DNA of 64,000 bases from Gordonia namibiensis NBRC 108229 (GCF_000298235.1 NZ_BAHE01000002.1:124001-188000); one strand, 5' to 3'. Numbered from the stretch's first letter, positions 9,577-18,936 are shown. The notes: generated by a model from the sequence alone, not told the origin. Translations and numbers: made by a program.

Positions 9577-11046
9577 ATGGCCGACCCGCAGCAGCGAGAG
9601 ATCGCCGAACAACACACCGCAAAGGTCATCGGCGTCACGGTCGCCGCGGCCGTCGGTGGTTTCCTCTTCGGCTTCGACAGTTCGGTGGTCAACGGCGCCG
9701 TCGACTCGATCGAATCGAATTTCGGTCTCGGCAAACTGATGACGGGCTTCGCTGTTGCGATCGCGCTGCTCGGTTGCGCGCTCGGCGCCTGGTTCGCCGG
9801 GCGACTCGCCGACGTCTGGGGCCGCAAGCGCGTGATGCTGCTCGGCTCGGCGCTGTTCATCATCTCGGCGATCGGTACCGCCTACACACAGACGATCCCG
9901 GATCTGCTGCTCTGGCGCGTTCTCGGCGGTATCGGTATCGGCATCGCGTCGGTCATCGCGCCCGCCTACATCTCCGAGATCGCTCCGGCCCGGTACCGCG
10001 GCGCACTCGCCTCGATGCAGCAGCTGGCCATCACCACGGGTATCTTCGCGGCACTGCTGTCGGATGCCGTCCTGGCCAACAGCGCCGGCAGCGCGGCGAA
10101 CACTCTCTGGTGGGGCCTGGAGGCCTGGCGCTGGATGTTCCTCGTCGGCGTGGTCCCCGCCATCGTCTACGGCGTTCTCGCACTGCTGATCCCGGAATCG
10201 CCGCGATACCTGGTGGGCCGCAACCGGGACGAGGAAGCCGCTCGCATTCTCCAGACGGTGACCGGAGAGAGCGATCCGCTCGACCGCGTCAAGGAGATCA
10301 AACTGACGGTCAAGCGGGAGTCCAAGACCTCGATCAAGGACATCGCCGGCCCGTCGTTCGGGCTTCATCCGCTGGTGTGGGTCGGCATCTGGCTCGCGGT
10401 CTTCCAGCAGTTCGTCGGCATCAACGCGATCTTCTACTACTCGACGACGCTCTGGCAGTCGGTCGGCTTCTCCGAGAGCGACTCGTTCAAGACGTCGGTG
10501 ATCACCGCGGTCATCAACGTGGGCATGACCTTCGTGGCGATCCTGTTCGTCGACCGCATCGGTCGGCGGAAGCTGCTGCTGGCCGGTTCGGTGGGTATGT
10601 TCATCGGGCTCCTGATGGCGAGTGTGGCGTTCACCCAACAGATCGGCGAGGGCGAGAACGTGTCGTTGCCCGATCCGTGGGGCGTGATCGCGTTGATCGG
10701 CGCCAACCTGTTCGTCGTCGCCTTCGCCGCCACCTGGGGTCCGGTCATGTGGGTGATGTTGGGGGAGATGTTCCCGAACCGGATCCGCGGCGTCGCTCTC
10801 GGCGTGTGTACCGCGGTCAACTGGCTGGCCAACTTCACCATCTCGATGCTGTTCCCCCCGATGACCGATTCCGTCGGACTGGGAATCATCTACGGCTTCT
10901 TCGCCTTCTGTGCCGCGGCGTCCTTCGTCTACGTCTTCAAGAAGGTCGAAGAGACCAAGGGTCTGGAACTCGAGGACATGGATTCGGTCGCAGAATCGCG
11001 GTTGTCCCGATTGGCCACCGCCCGCGGAACGCACGACAAGGCATGA
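9577..11046 (+). CDS. MFS sugar/proton symporter
   Basis: A 489-residue twelve-helix transporter of the sugar porter family. Visible signatures are GFLFGFDSSVVNGA in helix 1, GRLADVWGRKRVML after helix 2, an R-x-G-R-R loop (DRIGRRKLLL) between helices 8 and 9, PESPRYLV after helix 6, and QQFVGINAIFYY in helix 7. These are typical of glucose/xylose/inositol:H+ symporters in the inner membrane; the exact sugar is not determined. A GTG at 9544 is an alternative start. It is followed 18 bases later by the nitronate monooxygenase-like gene, so they may share a transcript. Confidence 0.9.
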   Translation: MADPQQREIAEQHTAKVIGVTVAAAVGGFLFGFDSSVVNGAVDSIESNFGLGKLMTGFAVAIALLGCALGAWFAGRLADVWGRKRVMLLGSALFIISAIGTAYTQTIPDLLLWRVLGGIGIGIASVIAPAYISEIAPARYRGALASMQQLAITTGIFAALLSDAVLANSAGSAANTLWWGLEAWRWMFLVGVVPAIVYGVLALLIPESPRYLVGRNRDEEAARILQTVTGESDPLDRVKEIKLTVKRESKTSIKDIAGPSFGLHPLVWVGIWLAVFQQFVGINAIFYYSTTLWQSVGFSESDSFKTSVITAVINVGMTFVAILFVDRIGRRKLLLAGSVGMFIGLLMASVAFTQQIGEGENVSLPDPWGVIALIGANLFVVAFAATWGPVMWVMLGEMFPNRIRGVALGVCTAVNWLANFTISMLFPPMTDSVGLGIIYGFFAFCAAASFVYVFKKVEETKGLELEDMDSVAESRLSRLATARGTHDKA

Positions 11047-11064
11047 CCAGAGGAGCATCGGCGC

Positions 11065-12078
11065 ATGGTTGACCTTCGAGACCTCGCCGTGCCGGTAGTC
11101 GGGGCGCCGATGGCGGGCGGGCCGACCACACCCGAACTGGTGGTCGCCGTCAGCGGTGCCGGCGGACTCGGCCAGTTGGCCGCCGGGTACCTGTCGCCTG
11201 AACGCGTCGCGGCCGACATCGCGGCCGTACGCGCCGGCGGCGTCGACACCTTCGGCGTCAACATCTTCGTTCCCGAAGCCGAGCCGGTGGATCTGGACGC
11301 CGTGGCCCGCTACCGCGAGCGGTTGCTCGACTACGCCATGTCGCTCGGCGTCGAGTTGCCCGCCGTCGAGGAGCTCGGGGATGATGACGACCACTTCGAC
11401 GCCAAGATCGCGTTGATGTGCGAAGAGCGGGTCCCGGTCGTCTCCTTCGCGTTCGGCTGCCCACCGGCGGATGCGGTCGCCGAACTACGACGACACGGTT
11501 GCACTGTCGGGGTCACGGTCACCACCACAGACGATGCGGTCGTCGCCGCGGAGGCCGGGGCCGACTGGCTCTGCGTGCAGGGACCCGACGCAGGCGGACA
11601 TCGCTCGGTGTTCGACCGCCGGACCGAACCGCCCACCCAGCCACTCGACGACCTCCTGGAGGCGGTGCGTGCTCGCGTCGCACTTCCGCTGGTGGCGGCC
11701 GGGGGAGTCGCGACCCGCGATCGAGCCGACCGGCTGCGGTCATCCGGGGCGGCCGCCGTTCAGGTGGGCACCCTTCTGCTGCGTACCCGGGAGGCCGGCA
11801 CGAAACCCGCTCACGCCGATGCCCTGGCCGATCCGGCGCGCACCGAGACGGTGGTGACCCGCGCGTTCAGCGGACGTCCCGCGCGGGCGCTGCGCAACCG
11901 CTTCACCGACGAGTTCTCCGAGGCCGCGGTCGCCGAGTATCCGGCGGTCAACAAGCTCACGGGAGGCATCCGACGCGCCGCCGCCACCGATCCAGACGGC
12001 ATCAACCTGTGGGCCGGGACCGGTTTCCGCGAGGCGGTCGTCGAGTCCGCGACGGATACGATCCGTCGTCTCGGCTGA
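11065..12078 (+). CDS. Nitronate monooxygenase-like FMN enzyme
   Basis: A 337-residue TIM-barrel flavoprotein of the 2-nitropropane dioxygenase/nitronate monooxygenase group. Typical motifs are the N-terminal VVGAPMAGGPTTPELV, the central CVQGPDAGGHRS (His is the family catalytic base position) and the phosphate-binding VAAGGVATRD with QVGTLLL. It oxidises nitronates or related carbanions using FMN; many annotated members have other substrates. AGAGGAG precedes the start by about nine bases. Confidence 0.87.
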   Translation: MVDLRDLAVPVVGAPMAGGPTTPELVVAVSGAGGLGQLAAGYLSPERVAADIAAVRAGGVDTFGVNIFVPEAEPVDLDAVARYRERLLDYAMSLGVELPAVEELGDDDDHFDAKIALMCEERVPVVSFAFGCPPADAVAELRRHGCTVGVTVTTTDDAVVAAEAGADWLCVQGPDAGGHRSVFDRRTEPPTQPLDDLLEAVRARVALPLVAAGGVATRDRADRLRSSGAAAVQVGTLLLRTREAGTKPAHADALADPARTETVVTRAFSGRPARALRNRFTDEFSEAAVAEYPAVNKLTGGIRRAAATDPDGINLWAGTGFREAVVESATDTIRRLG

Positions 12079-12142
12079 TTGATGTCGCGGCCTTCGCCGC
12101 GTCTCGGCGCCTAGACTCGGGGGCACGACCCGAGGGGACGCC

Positions 12143-12235
12143 ATGACCGTGCAGGAGATGCAGCAGTCGGCGGAACCGGACACCGTGAGTCCATCCGACC
12201 GGCCGCGATCGACGACGCCACGATCCGATCTCTAG
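12143..12235 (+). CDS. Possible 30-residue leader ORF upstream of pknK
   Basis: ATG 12143 to TAG 12233-12235 encodes 30 residues (MTVQEMQQSAEPDTVSPSDR and onward). A good Shine-Dalgarno, GAGGGG at 12132-12137, is placed five bases before it, better than the site of pknK itself. Its stop is eight bases before the pknK ATG. It could be a regulatory leader peptide or a translational feeder; it may also be chance. No known domain. Confidence 0.35.
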   Translation: MTVQEMQQSAEPDTVSPSDRPRSTTPRSDL

Positions 12236-12243
12236 GACGCCCG

Positions 12244-15200
12244 ATGGCCCGTCGTACAGTCACGAAGCCCGCCGATCCCCCTTCCCGGGAGATCGCGGAC
12301 GATCTGAGCGCAGCCGGTTTCACCGACGCCCGGGTCACGGGACGCGGCGGCTTCGGCGTCGTCTACCAGTGCCACCAGCCTTCGCTCGACCGGGAAGTGG
12401 CGGTCAAGGTGCTGCGGACCGGTGGCGATGAGACCGACCGGGTGCGGTTCCTCCGCGAACAGCAGGCGATGGGGCGCCTGTCCGGGCACCCGAACATCGT
12501 CCACATCCTCGAGGCCGGCGTGACGCGGTCGGGATTCCCGTTCATCGTCATGCCTTTTCACGTCCGAGGATCACTCGACACCCGTCTCCGGCGGCAGGGG
12601 CGCTGCGATGTCGCCGACGTCATCGACCTGGGCATCAAGATGGCCGGGGCGTTGGAGACCTCACATCGTGCCAGCGTCCTGCACCGCGATCTGAAACCGT
12701 CGAACATCCTGCTCACCGAGTACGGGCAACCACAGCTGACGGACTTCGGCATCGCCCGCCTCGCGGATCGGGACGACACCAGCCGTGGTCTGGTCCTCGG
12801 AACCCCCGCCTACACCGCACCGGAGGTCCTGCGCGGCGACTCGCCGTCGGTGGCCTCGGACGTGTACGGGCTCGGCGCCACTCTGTACGCCGCGCTCGCC
12901 GGGCGACCGGCGTTCGGACGCCGCAAGAACGAGGACCTGGTCGCCCAGCTCCTGCGGATCACCACTGACGAACTCCCGGACCTGCGGGCGCAGGGTGTTC
13001 CGGAGCCGGTGTGGACGGTGATCGCGCGGTCGGTGTCGCGGACGCCGGCGGATCGCTGTGCGACCGCACTCGAGTTCGGCGAGGCACTGCGGCGGGTCGG
13101 CCTCGAACTCGGCCTCCCTGTCGCCGACGTGCCCGTTCCGCTTCTCACCGACCTCGACGGCCCCACGCGCATCGACACGGACTCGTCGATGGACACGTCG
13201 GGGTACCTCCACCTCGGCAGCCCGGGCAGTGGGTCGGAGTCCGGGCGCCCACCCGTCGTCGCCACCAGATACCGGCCGCCGGTCCTGGCCCACGCCACGG
13301 TTCCGCGCACGCGGTTGCTCGAGCGACTCGCGACCGACAACCGAGCCCGTCTGATCCTGATCCACGGACCCGCCGGTTACGGCAAAACGGTTCTGGCCAT
13401 CCAGTACGTCCAGGCGGCCGAGGCCTCCGAGGGTAAGACCGCCTGGTTGGCGATCGACGAGGACGACAACACCCCCGCCTGGTTCCTGTCCCACCTCGTC
13501 GATGCCATCAGCGTGACGTTGCCGGGCCTCGGTACCGAGCTCACCCGGACGTTGGAGGAGTACGGCGAGGGGGCCGAGCGGTACGTGTTGACCACGTTGA
13601 TCAATCGCGCCCACACGACCGACGAGCACATCCGCGTCGTGCTCGACGACTGGCATCGGATCACCAACCCGGAGAGCCGGGCGATCGCACTGTTCCTCAT
13701 CGACAACGGCTGCCATCACCTACAACTGGTCGTCACCAGCCGTACCCGCCTGAATCTGCCACTCAGCCGCCTCCGCGTGAAGAATGAACTGATCGAAATC
13801 GACGCCACCGCTTTGCGTTTCGACATGGACGAGTCGCGTGAGCTGCTCATCGGCGGCACCGGGTTGTCGATCGACGACACCGATGTCGCCGAACTCGAGG
13901 AGACCACCGACGGGTGGGTGGCCGCCCTGCAGCTGGCGTCGTTGGCGCTGCGCGAGCATTCCGATCCGCGGTCGGCGATCCGACAGTTCTCGGCGAATCA
14001 CCGGGAACTCGGCGACTATCTGGCCGAGAACGTCCTCGACAGTCTCGACCCCGATCTGCTCGATTTCCTGCTGGCGACGTCGGTGGCGGAACGGATCTGC
14101 GCGTCCCTCGCGACCGCGTTGACCGGTCGGCGACGCGCGCAGACCGTGCTCGAGGAGATCGAGAAACGCGACCTGTTCCTCACCCGGCTCGACCCCGAAG
14201 GGCAGTGGTTCCGCTTTCACCATCTGTTCGCCGACTTCCTGCGTCGCCGACTCGAGAAGCAGGAACCCGACCGCTGCGACGAGCTCCATCGGCGTGCCGC
14301 CACGTGGTTCGCCGACCGGCGCATGTTCAGCGCGGCCGTCGATCACCACCTCGCCGCAGGCGACGACTCCGACGCGATGGACCTGGTCGAACGCGAGGGC
14401 TACGACATGCTCGAGCAGTCCAAGATGATCACCGTGCTCGGCCTTGCCACGAAACTCCCGCTCACGACGCGCCGGACGCGGCCCGATCTGCAACTGGTGA
14501 TCGCCTGGGCGCACGCGCTGCTGCACCACCGGGCGCCGGCGAACACGGCGCTGGCCTACATCGACGCCGCACTCCCGGCCGGGTCCGAGTCCGACAGCGA
14601 TGTCGCCGACATCCGTGCGGAGACGGCCCTCATCCGTGCCGCGATGACCGTTCTCGACGACCAGCTCGACGGCCTCGACGAGGCGGTCGAGGCGTGTGTC
14701 GTTCGTGCCGACAATCTCCGTCCGTGGGTCCTGTCCGGTGTCGCCGCGATCGCGTCGTTCCGTGAGGTGCAGCGTTTCGCCTACGACGAGGCTCGGGACT
14801 GGCAGCGCTGGGCGCGGCCGCACCATCGGCGGACGAACGGGCCGTTCAGCGTCATCTACGGGTACATCCTCAACGGCGTGGCATCGCGGGAACAGCTCGA
14901 TTTCGATGCGGCCGAGGCAGCGTTCCGTCACGCGATGAGCCTCGCCCGCGCGTCTGACGAGGACCGGTCCTACGGGTCGCGCCTCAGTGGCGCGCTGCTG
15001 GGGGAGTTGCTGTACGAAAAGGGTCAGGTCGCCGAGGCTGTGCGGCTCCTCGACGACACCTACAACCTGGGCGGGGAAGGCGGCATCGTGGAGATCATGC
15101 TCGCCACCCATGTCGTCGGAGCACGTGCGAAACATGCTCTCGGGCAGGATGATCAGGCCGCTGAACGCCTGGACACCGGGGAGCGGCTGGCGCAGGCACT

Positions 15201-15708
15201 GCACCTGCCGCGAATGGCGGCGCACATCACCGCCGAACGTCTCCGCTCGGGAATCGGCGCGTCGGCCCTCACCGCGGAGTCGTTCCCCGCCGCGATGCCA
15301 CACGACCTATCCGACGGCATCGTCCAGGTCACCGCCGAGAAGACCGAGGAAGCGGCCATCCGGGCGCTACTGGCCGTCGGCGACGATGACGCCCACCACG
15401 AGGCGTGCCGTCGCGCACGCGCCCTCACCGCATCGATCGACGAGCAAGCCCGACCGCGAGCGGCGCTCAACGCCCAGCTGTTGCTGACCGAATGCGTCGC
15501 CGCGAACGGGGCGAACGCCGAGGCGGAGGAACTGCTGCTCCCGATTCTCGACCGCTGCGCTCGGCTGGGTCTGGTGCAGCCCGTGCTCGACGCGGGACCC
15601 GCAGTCCGACAACTTGTCCGGAGACTCGGCACCACCGGGCGTGGGGAGGTCGATCCCGCGGTGGTCCCGTTCCTGGACAGGTTGTCCTCGACGCCGCGCG
15701 CCGAGTGA
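12244..15708 (+). CDS. pknK: Serine/threonine kinase with MalT-like ATPase, PknK type
   Basis: A 1154-residue regulator matching Mycobacterium tuberculosis PknK along its whole length as I recall it. The N-terminal kinase domain has the glycine loop GRGGFGVVY, AVKVL lysine, catalytic HRDLKPSNILL, DFGIARL and the activation-loop GTPAYTAPEV. A linker leads to a STAND/AAA ATPase of the MalT family with Walker A GPAGYGKT (near residue 375) and the Walker B-like VVLDDWH. A long helical TPR-like region follows. Unlike MalT/LuxR proteins there is no C-terminal HTH, as in PknK. It is cytosolic, and in mycobacteria links phosphorylation to growth-phase transcription control. It ends 12 bases before a convergent SDR gene. 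Confidence 0.93.
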   Translation: MARRTVTKPADPPSREIADDLSAAGFTDARVTGRGGFGVVYQCHQPSLDREVAVKVLRTGGDETDRVRFLREQQAMGRLSGHPNIVHILEAGVTRSGFPFIVMPFHVRGSLDTRLRRQGRCDVADVIDLGIKMAGALETSHRASVLHRDLKPSNILLTEYGQPQLTDFGIARLADRDDTSRGLVLGTPAYTAPEVLRGDSPSVASDVYGLGATLYAALAGRPAFGRRKNEDLVAQLLRITTDELPDLRAQGVPEPVWTVIARSVSRTPADRCATALEFGEALRRVGLELGLPVADVPVPLLTDLDGPTRIDTDSSMDTSGYLHLGSPGSGSESGRPPVVATRYRPPVLAHATVPRTRLLERLATDNRARLILIHGPAGYGKTVLAIQYVQAAEASEGKTAWLAIDEDDNTPAWFLSHLVDAISVTLPGLGTELTRTLEEYGEGAERYVLTTLINRAHTTDEHIRVVLDDWHRITNPESRAIALFLIDNGCHHLQLVVTSRTRLNLPLSRLRVKNELIEIDATALRFDMDESRELLIGGTGLSIDDTDVAELEETTDGWVAALQLASLALREHSDPRSAIRQFSANHRELGDYLAENVLDSLDPDLLDFLLATSVAERICASLATALTGRRRAQTVLEEIEKRDLFLTRLDPEGQWFRFHHLFADFLRRRLEKQEPDRCDELHRRAATWFADRRMFSAAVDHHLAAGDDSDAMDLVEREGYDMLEQSKMITVLGLATKLPLTTRRTRPDLQLVIAWAHALLHHRAPANTALAYIDAALPAGSESDSDVADIRAETALIRAAMTVLDDQLDGLDEAVEACVVRADNLRPWVLSGVAAIASFREVQRFAYDEARDWQRWARPHHRRTNGPFSVIYGYILNGVASREQLDFDAAEAAFRHAMSLARASDEDRSYGSRLSGALLGELLYEKGQVAEAVRLLDDTYNLGGEGGIVEIMLATHVVGARAKHALGQDDQAAERLDTGERLAQALHLPRMAAHITAERLRSGIGASALTAESFPAAMPHDLSDGIVQVTAEKTEEAAIRALLAVGDDDAHHEACRRARALTASIDEQARPRAALNAQLLLTECVAANGANAEAEELLLPILDRCARLGLVQPVLDAGPAVRQLVRRLGTTGRGEVDPAVVPFLDRLSSTPRAE

Positions 15709-15720
15709 CCGGCGGCGAGG

Positions 15721-16479
15721 TCAGTGCCGGTCGAGCTGGTTCAACGTTGCGACGACCTCGGCGTAGTCCCCACGGGACTCGGCGTGACGGAGGAACTTGA
15801 CCCGTTCCACCTGGATCTCGGTGGCGTCCGGCTGCGAATCGATCAGCTCGACCACCTCGGTCACGAAATCGTCGAGGGGCATGGCGAATTCGCTGTCCCG
15901 CTGTCCCGGCATCAGGTCGGTGCGGACCGCCGGCGGTACGAGTTCGACAACCTCGACCGACGTTCCGTCGAGCTGCAGACGGAGAGACTCGCTGAGCATG
16001 TGGATGGCCGCCTTGGTGGCGTTGTAGGTCGGCGTCACCCGGAGCGGGGTGAAGGCCAGACCCGACGAGACGGTCATGATCGTTGCGTGCGGACGTGTCT
16101 GCAGGTGCTCGATGAATGCACCGATCAAGCGGATCGGTCCGAGGAGGTTGGTGGTGACGGTCGCCTCGGCGGTCGCGAGGAATCCGGCAGGCGAGGTCCA
16201 GTCCTCGGTGCGCATGATGCCGGCCATCGTGACGAGTACGTTCAGATCGGGATGGTCGGCGATCACCGATGCGGCTGCGGCGTCGATGCTGTCGGGGTCG
16301 GTGGTGTCGATGGCGACGGTGTGGATGTCGGGATGTTCGGTGCGGATCTGTTCGAGGAGTTCGGTACGCCGACCACCGACGATGACGGTGTTGCCCTTCT
16401 GCTGAAAACGGAGGGCCAGTGCGAGGCCGATCCCGCTGGTGGCGCCTGGGATGAAGATGGTGTTTCCGGTGATGTTCAT
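15721..16479 (-). CDS. Short-chain dehydrogenase/reductase
   Basis: A 252-residue classical SDR. It shows the cofactor motif GATSGIGLAL, the NAG-like AGIM, the catalytic serine in TVSSGLAF and the Y-x-x-x-K active site as YNATKAA. The RR after strand beta 2 (GGRRTE) favours NADP(H). It resembles the DltE-like SDRs; substrate unknown. An XRE-type regulator is divergently transcribed 101 bases away and probably controls it. Confidence 0.88.
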   Translation of the reverse strand: MNITGNTIFIPGATSGIGLALALRFQQKGNTVIVGGRRTELLEQIRTEHPDIHTVAIDTTDPDSIDAAAASVIADHPDLNVLVTMAGIMRTEDWTSPAGFLATAEATVTTNLLGPIRLIGAFIEHLQTRPHATIMTVSSGLAFTPLRVTPTYNATKAAIHMLSESLRLQLDGTSVEVVELVPPAVRTDLMPGQRDSEFAMPLDDFVTEVVELIDSQPDATEIQVERVKFLRHAESRGDYAEVVATLNQLDRH

Positions 16480-16580
16480 GCACTCAGTGTTCGCCCGGGT
16501 CTGCGGGACATCCAGAGAGCCGTCATCGGGGGATCGGCGATCCCTGGCTGAGGCGTCGGCGTGCGAGCGATACTGCGCAA

Positions 16581-17432
16581 GTGGATCGTGATGCGCTCGC
16601 CGGCTTCCTCGTCAGCCGGCGCAACAGCCTCCAGCCGTCGGATGTCGGCCTGGTGACCGGTGCGCGCCGCCGGACCGCCGGCCTGCGACGTGAAGAGGTC
16701 GCACAGCTCGCGACGATGTCCACCGACTACTACACCCGACTCGAACAGAAGCGCGGACCGCAACCGAGTACGCAGATGCTGGCGGCATTGGCCCGTGCAC
16801 TGCGGCTGACGCCGGATGAACGCGACTACATGTACCGCGTCGCCGGGCACAGTGCTCCCGATCGCGTCGTCGGCTCCGACTACATCGCACCCGGTCTCCT
16901 GCGGGTTCTGGACCGACTCACCGGCACCCCCGCGCTCATCCTGTCCGCACTGGGGGAGACGCTGGTCCAGAACGATTCCGCGCGAGCGCTGTTCGGCGAC
17001 GTCAGCCATCTGACCGGCTTCGAGCGCAGCGCCATCTATCGGTGGTTCACCCGCCCCGACGAGGAGCGACGCCGCTACCCGGAAGACGACCATGATCGCC
17101 AGAGCCGCGCCCAGGTCGCGTCACTGCGAGCCGCCTACGGTGTCATGGGCGCACGGTCCCGTGCCGGCGAGATGGTGCGCGAGTTATGCCGTCGGAGTGA
17201 GGAGTTCGCCTCCCTGTGGGAGACCCATCTGGTCAGCCGACGGTTCGAGGACCACAAGACTCTCGTCCATCCCGAGCTGGGACCCATCGAGGTCGACTGT
17301 CAGGCACTGTTCACCGAGGACGAGACCCAGGTCCTGCTCGTTCTCACCGCGGCTCCGCGAACCGACGCCGCTGCCAAGATCGAGCTGCTCAACGTCCTGG
17401 GCACGCAGCAGATGAACCCGAGTCGCGAATGA
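16581..17432 (+). CDS. XRE-family regulator with MmyB-like ligand domain
   Basis: A 283-residue transcriptional regulator. The N-terminal HTH spans about residues 1-90, with the conserved RRTAGLRREEVAQLA and YYTRLEQKRG segments. The remainder is the MmyB-like PAS-type ligand-binding domain (ALGETLVQNDSARALFGD). In actinobacteria such genes usually sit divergent from a single SDR or oxidoreductase, exactly the arrangement here with the SDR at 15721-16479, and repress it. The start is a GTG at 16581. The gene ends three bases before the stop of the convergent MarR gene. Confidence 0.88.
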   Translation: MDRDALAGFLVSRRNSLQPSDVGLVTGARRRTAGLRREEVAQLATMSTDYYTRLEQKRGPQPSTQMLAALARALRLTPDERDYMYRVAGHSAPDRVVGSDYIAPGLLRVLDRLTGTPALILSALGETLVQNDSARALFGDVSHLTGFERSAIYRWFTRPDEERRRYPEDDHDRQSRAQVASLRAAYGVMGARSRAGEMVRELCRRSEEFASLWETHLVSRRFEDHKTLVHPELGPIEVDCQALFTEDETQVLLVLTAAPRTDAAAKIELLNVLGTQQMNPSRE

Positions 17433-17435
17433 CGC

Positions 17436-17906
17436 TCAGCGAGAATCGGGCTCGACGTTGTTGATCCGCCGCCCGATCGCCGACACCTGTCGTAGTTGGG
17501 TGCGGGTCAGACGGTCGACGACGAGCCGACGAACGTTGGCGACATAACCCGGCGCAGTGGCCACCACCTTCTCCCATCCCGCCTCGGTCAGCACGGCATT
17601 GGTGAAGCGTCCGTCCTCCGGACACTGGTAGCGGCGAACCCATTTCCGCTTTTCCAGCCGGCTCACCACATGGGAGAGCCGCGAGAGGGAACCGTAGGAC
17701 ATCTCGGCGAGCACACTCATCCGCAGGGTGCGATCGGGCGCCTCGGAAAGCGCTGCGAGGACCTCGTATTCGAAGTGGGTGAGCTGAGCGTCGCGGAGCA
17801 GTTGGGCGTCGAGAGCGTGGGGGAGCCGGGCCAGCGCCGTGGCCACCTGGATCCAGGCGTCCATCTCCTCGTCGTCGAGCCACTCGGGCTCCTGCTCTTC
17901 GGACAC
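17436..17906 (-). CDS. MarR-family transcriptional regulator
   Basis: A 156-residue winged-helix protein. The recognition region SVLAEMSYGSLSRLSHVVSRL and the wing RYQCPEDGRFTNAVLT match MarR. The N-terminus is acidic (SEEQEPEWLDDEEMD). It is divergent from the DoxX-like gene and the intergenic region carries repeated TTGA/TCAA elements, so self-regulation and control of doxX are likely. Confidence 0.9.
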   Translation of the reverse strand: MSEEQEPEWLDDEEMDAWIQVATALARLPHALDAQLLRDAQLTHFEYEVLAALSEAPDRTLRMSVLAEMSYGSLSRLSHVVSRLEKRKWVRRYQCPEDGRFTNAVLTEAGWEKVVATAPGYVANVRRLVVDRLTRTQLRQVSAIGRRINNVEPDSR

Positions 17907-17928
17907 CCGGGCAGTCTAACGGATCGAT

Positions 17929-17991
17929 TCACTTGAAGCGTCACTTGACTCTTCAACTCAACCCACCTAGGTTCGTCAATTGACACGTCAA
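17929..17991. promoter_or_regulatory. Putative MarR operator cluster
   Basis: Between marR and doxX lie two 12-bp inverted repeats: TTGACTCTTCAA at 17945-17956 and TTGACACGTCAA at 17980-17991 (the second perfect at five bases each side). The direct repeat TCACTTGA occurs at 17929-17936 and 17941-17948. The half site TTGA/TCAA occurs far more than chance would give in 63 bases. Centres of the two palindromes are 35 bases apart. Confidence 0.6.
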
Positions 17992-18021
17992 GTCAACCCT
18001 CTCGAGTTCAAGGCGGTTTCC

Positions 18022-18486
18022 ATGTCCAATCCCATCGTCCGCAGCGTGGGAATCCTCCTCGCACGCATCGCCATCGGCGTCGTGTTCCTGGCCCACGGCC
18101 TGCAGAAGTTCCAACAGAACGGCTGGACCGGACCGAAGGCCGGATTCGAGATGATGGACGTTCCGCTGCCTGCCGTCTCCGCGTTCCTGGTCACCTGGCT
18201 CGAGATTCTCGGCGGCATCGCACTGATCGTCGGCGCGCTCACCCCGATCGTCGCGATCCTCTTCGTCATCGACATGCTGGGCGCGCTGTTCATCACCCAC
18301 ATCGACAACGGCCTCTGGGCGTCGGACGGCGGCTACGAGTTCGTGCTGACCCTCGGCGCCGGCGCACTCCTCCTCGCCGTCGTGGGCGCAGGCCGGTTCA
18401 GCGTGGATGCGATCCTCGGCACCAGGCTGCCCTGGCTCGCCGTGGACGGAAACCGTCCGGCAACTCCCGTCGGTGCCGCCAACTGA
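18022..18486 (+). CDS. DoxX-family membrane protein
   Basis: A 154-residue protein with four hydrophobic helices. The N-terminus (LARIAIGVVFLAHGLQKF) and the loop GWTGPK with the glutamate-containing helix WLEILGGIALI are typical of DoxX/SURF4-like membrane oxidoreductase subunits. The ATG at 18022 follows AAGGCGG; an upstream TTG in the ORF overlaps the operator and is not used. The probable MarR operators immediately upstream suggest induction by a phenolic, thiol or oxidative signal. A T-tailed terminator follows. Confidence 0.88.
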   Translation: MSNPIVRSVGILLARIAIGVVFLAHGLQKFQQNGWTGPKAGFEMMDVPLPAVSAFLVTWLEILGGIALIVGALTPIVAILFVIDMLGALFITHIDNGLWASDGGYEFVLTLGAGALLLAVVGAGRFSVDAILGTRLPWLAVDGNRPATPVGAAN

Positions 18487-18507
18487 CCGGACACGCAACC
18501 GGTTTCG

Positions 18508-18536
18508 GACCCGCAGCAATGCTGCGGGTCCGTTTT
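18508..18536 (+). terminator. Intrinsic terminator after doxX
   Basis: A perfect 10-bp stem, GACCCGCAGC at 18508-18517 pairing with GCTGCGGGTC at 18521-18530, AAT loop, then CGTTTT. It is the only hairpin in this window that I found with a proper T run. Confidence 0.8.
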
Positions 18537-18585
18537 GTACCGGAGTAGATTCACGCGCAGTGCCCACCTCACCGAAGGACCCCCA

Positions 18586-18936
18586 TTGCCCTGGATCCTC
18601 CTTCTCGGCGCGATAGCGTCCGAGGTCGCCGCCACGTTGTCCCTCAAGGGTTCTGAATCGCTTCCCGCCCTCTACGTCATCGTGGTCGTCGAATATGCGA
18701 CGGCATTCCTGCTGCTGGCCGCAGTTCTCAAGCGGGGGATGGGGATCGGCGTCGCCTACGGCGTGTGGTCGGCGACCGGCGTCGCCCTGACAGCTGTACT
18801 CGCGTCGCTGATCTTCGACGAGGCGTTCAGTCCCGTCATGGCGGTGGGGATCGTGTGCATCATGATCGGCGTGGTGCTGGTCGAGTCGGGGTCCTCGTCC
18901 CACGCACCTGTCGCGACATTGATCGACGAGGCCTGA
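18586..18936 (+). CDS. Small multidrug resistance (SMR) transporter subunit 1
   Basis: A 116-residue four-helix SMR protein. The membrane-embedded glutamate is in helix 1 (AIASEVAATLSLKGS), followed by the helix 2 YATAFLLL segment, helix 3 GIGVAYGVWSATGVALTA and helix 4 GIVCIMIGVVLVESG. The start is a TTG at 18586, chosen because GAAGGA lies seven bases upstream and the protein then begins at the normal MPWILL position. Its stop is two bases before a second SMR gene, so they probably form a heterodimeric exporter. Confidence 0.88.
   Translation: MPWILLLGAIASEVAATLSLKGSESLPALYVIVVVEYATAFLLLAAVLKRGMGIGVAYGVWSATGVALTAVLASLIFDEAFSPVMAVGIVCIMIGVVLVESGSSSHAPVATLIDEA

Noticed and set aside
9457-11394. 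Long minus-strand ORF of 645 codons
   Set aside because: Antisense to the sugar porter and the nitronate monooxygenase gene. Its product is Arg/Asp/His-rich with no domain, the usual shadow in high-GC DNA.
13720-15303. Long minus-strand ORF inside pknK
   Set aside because: Shadow of the pknK ATPase/TPR region. No domain, no ribosome site.
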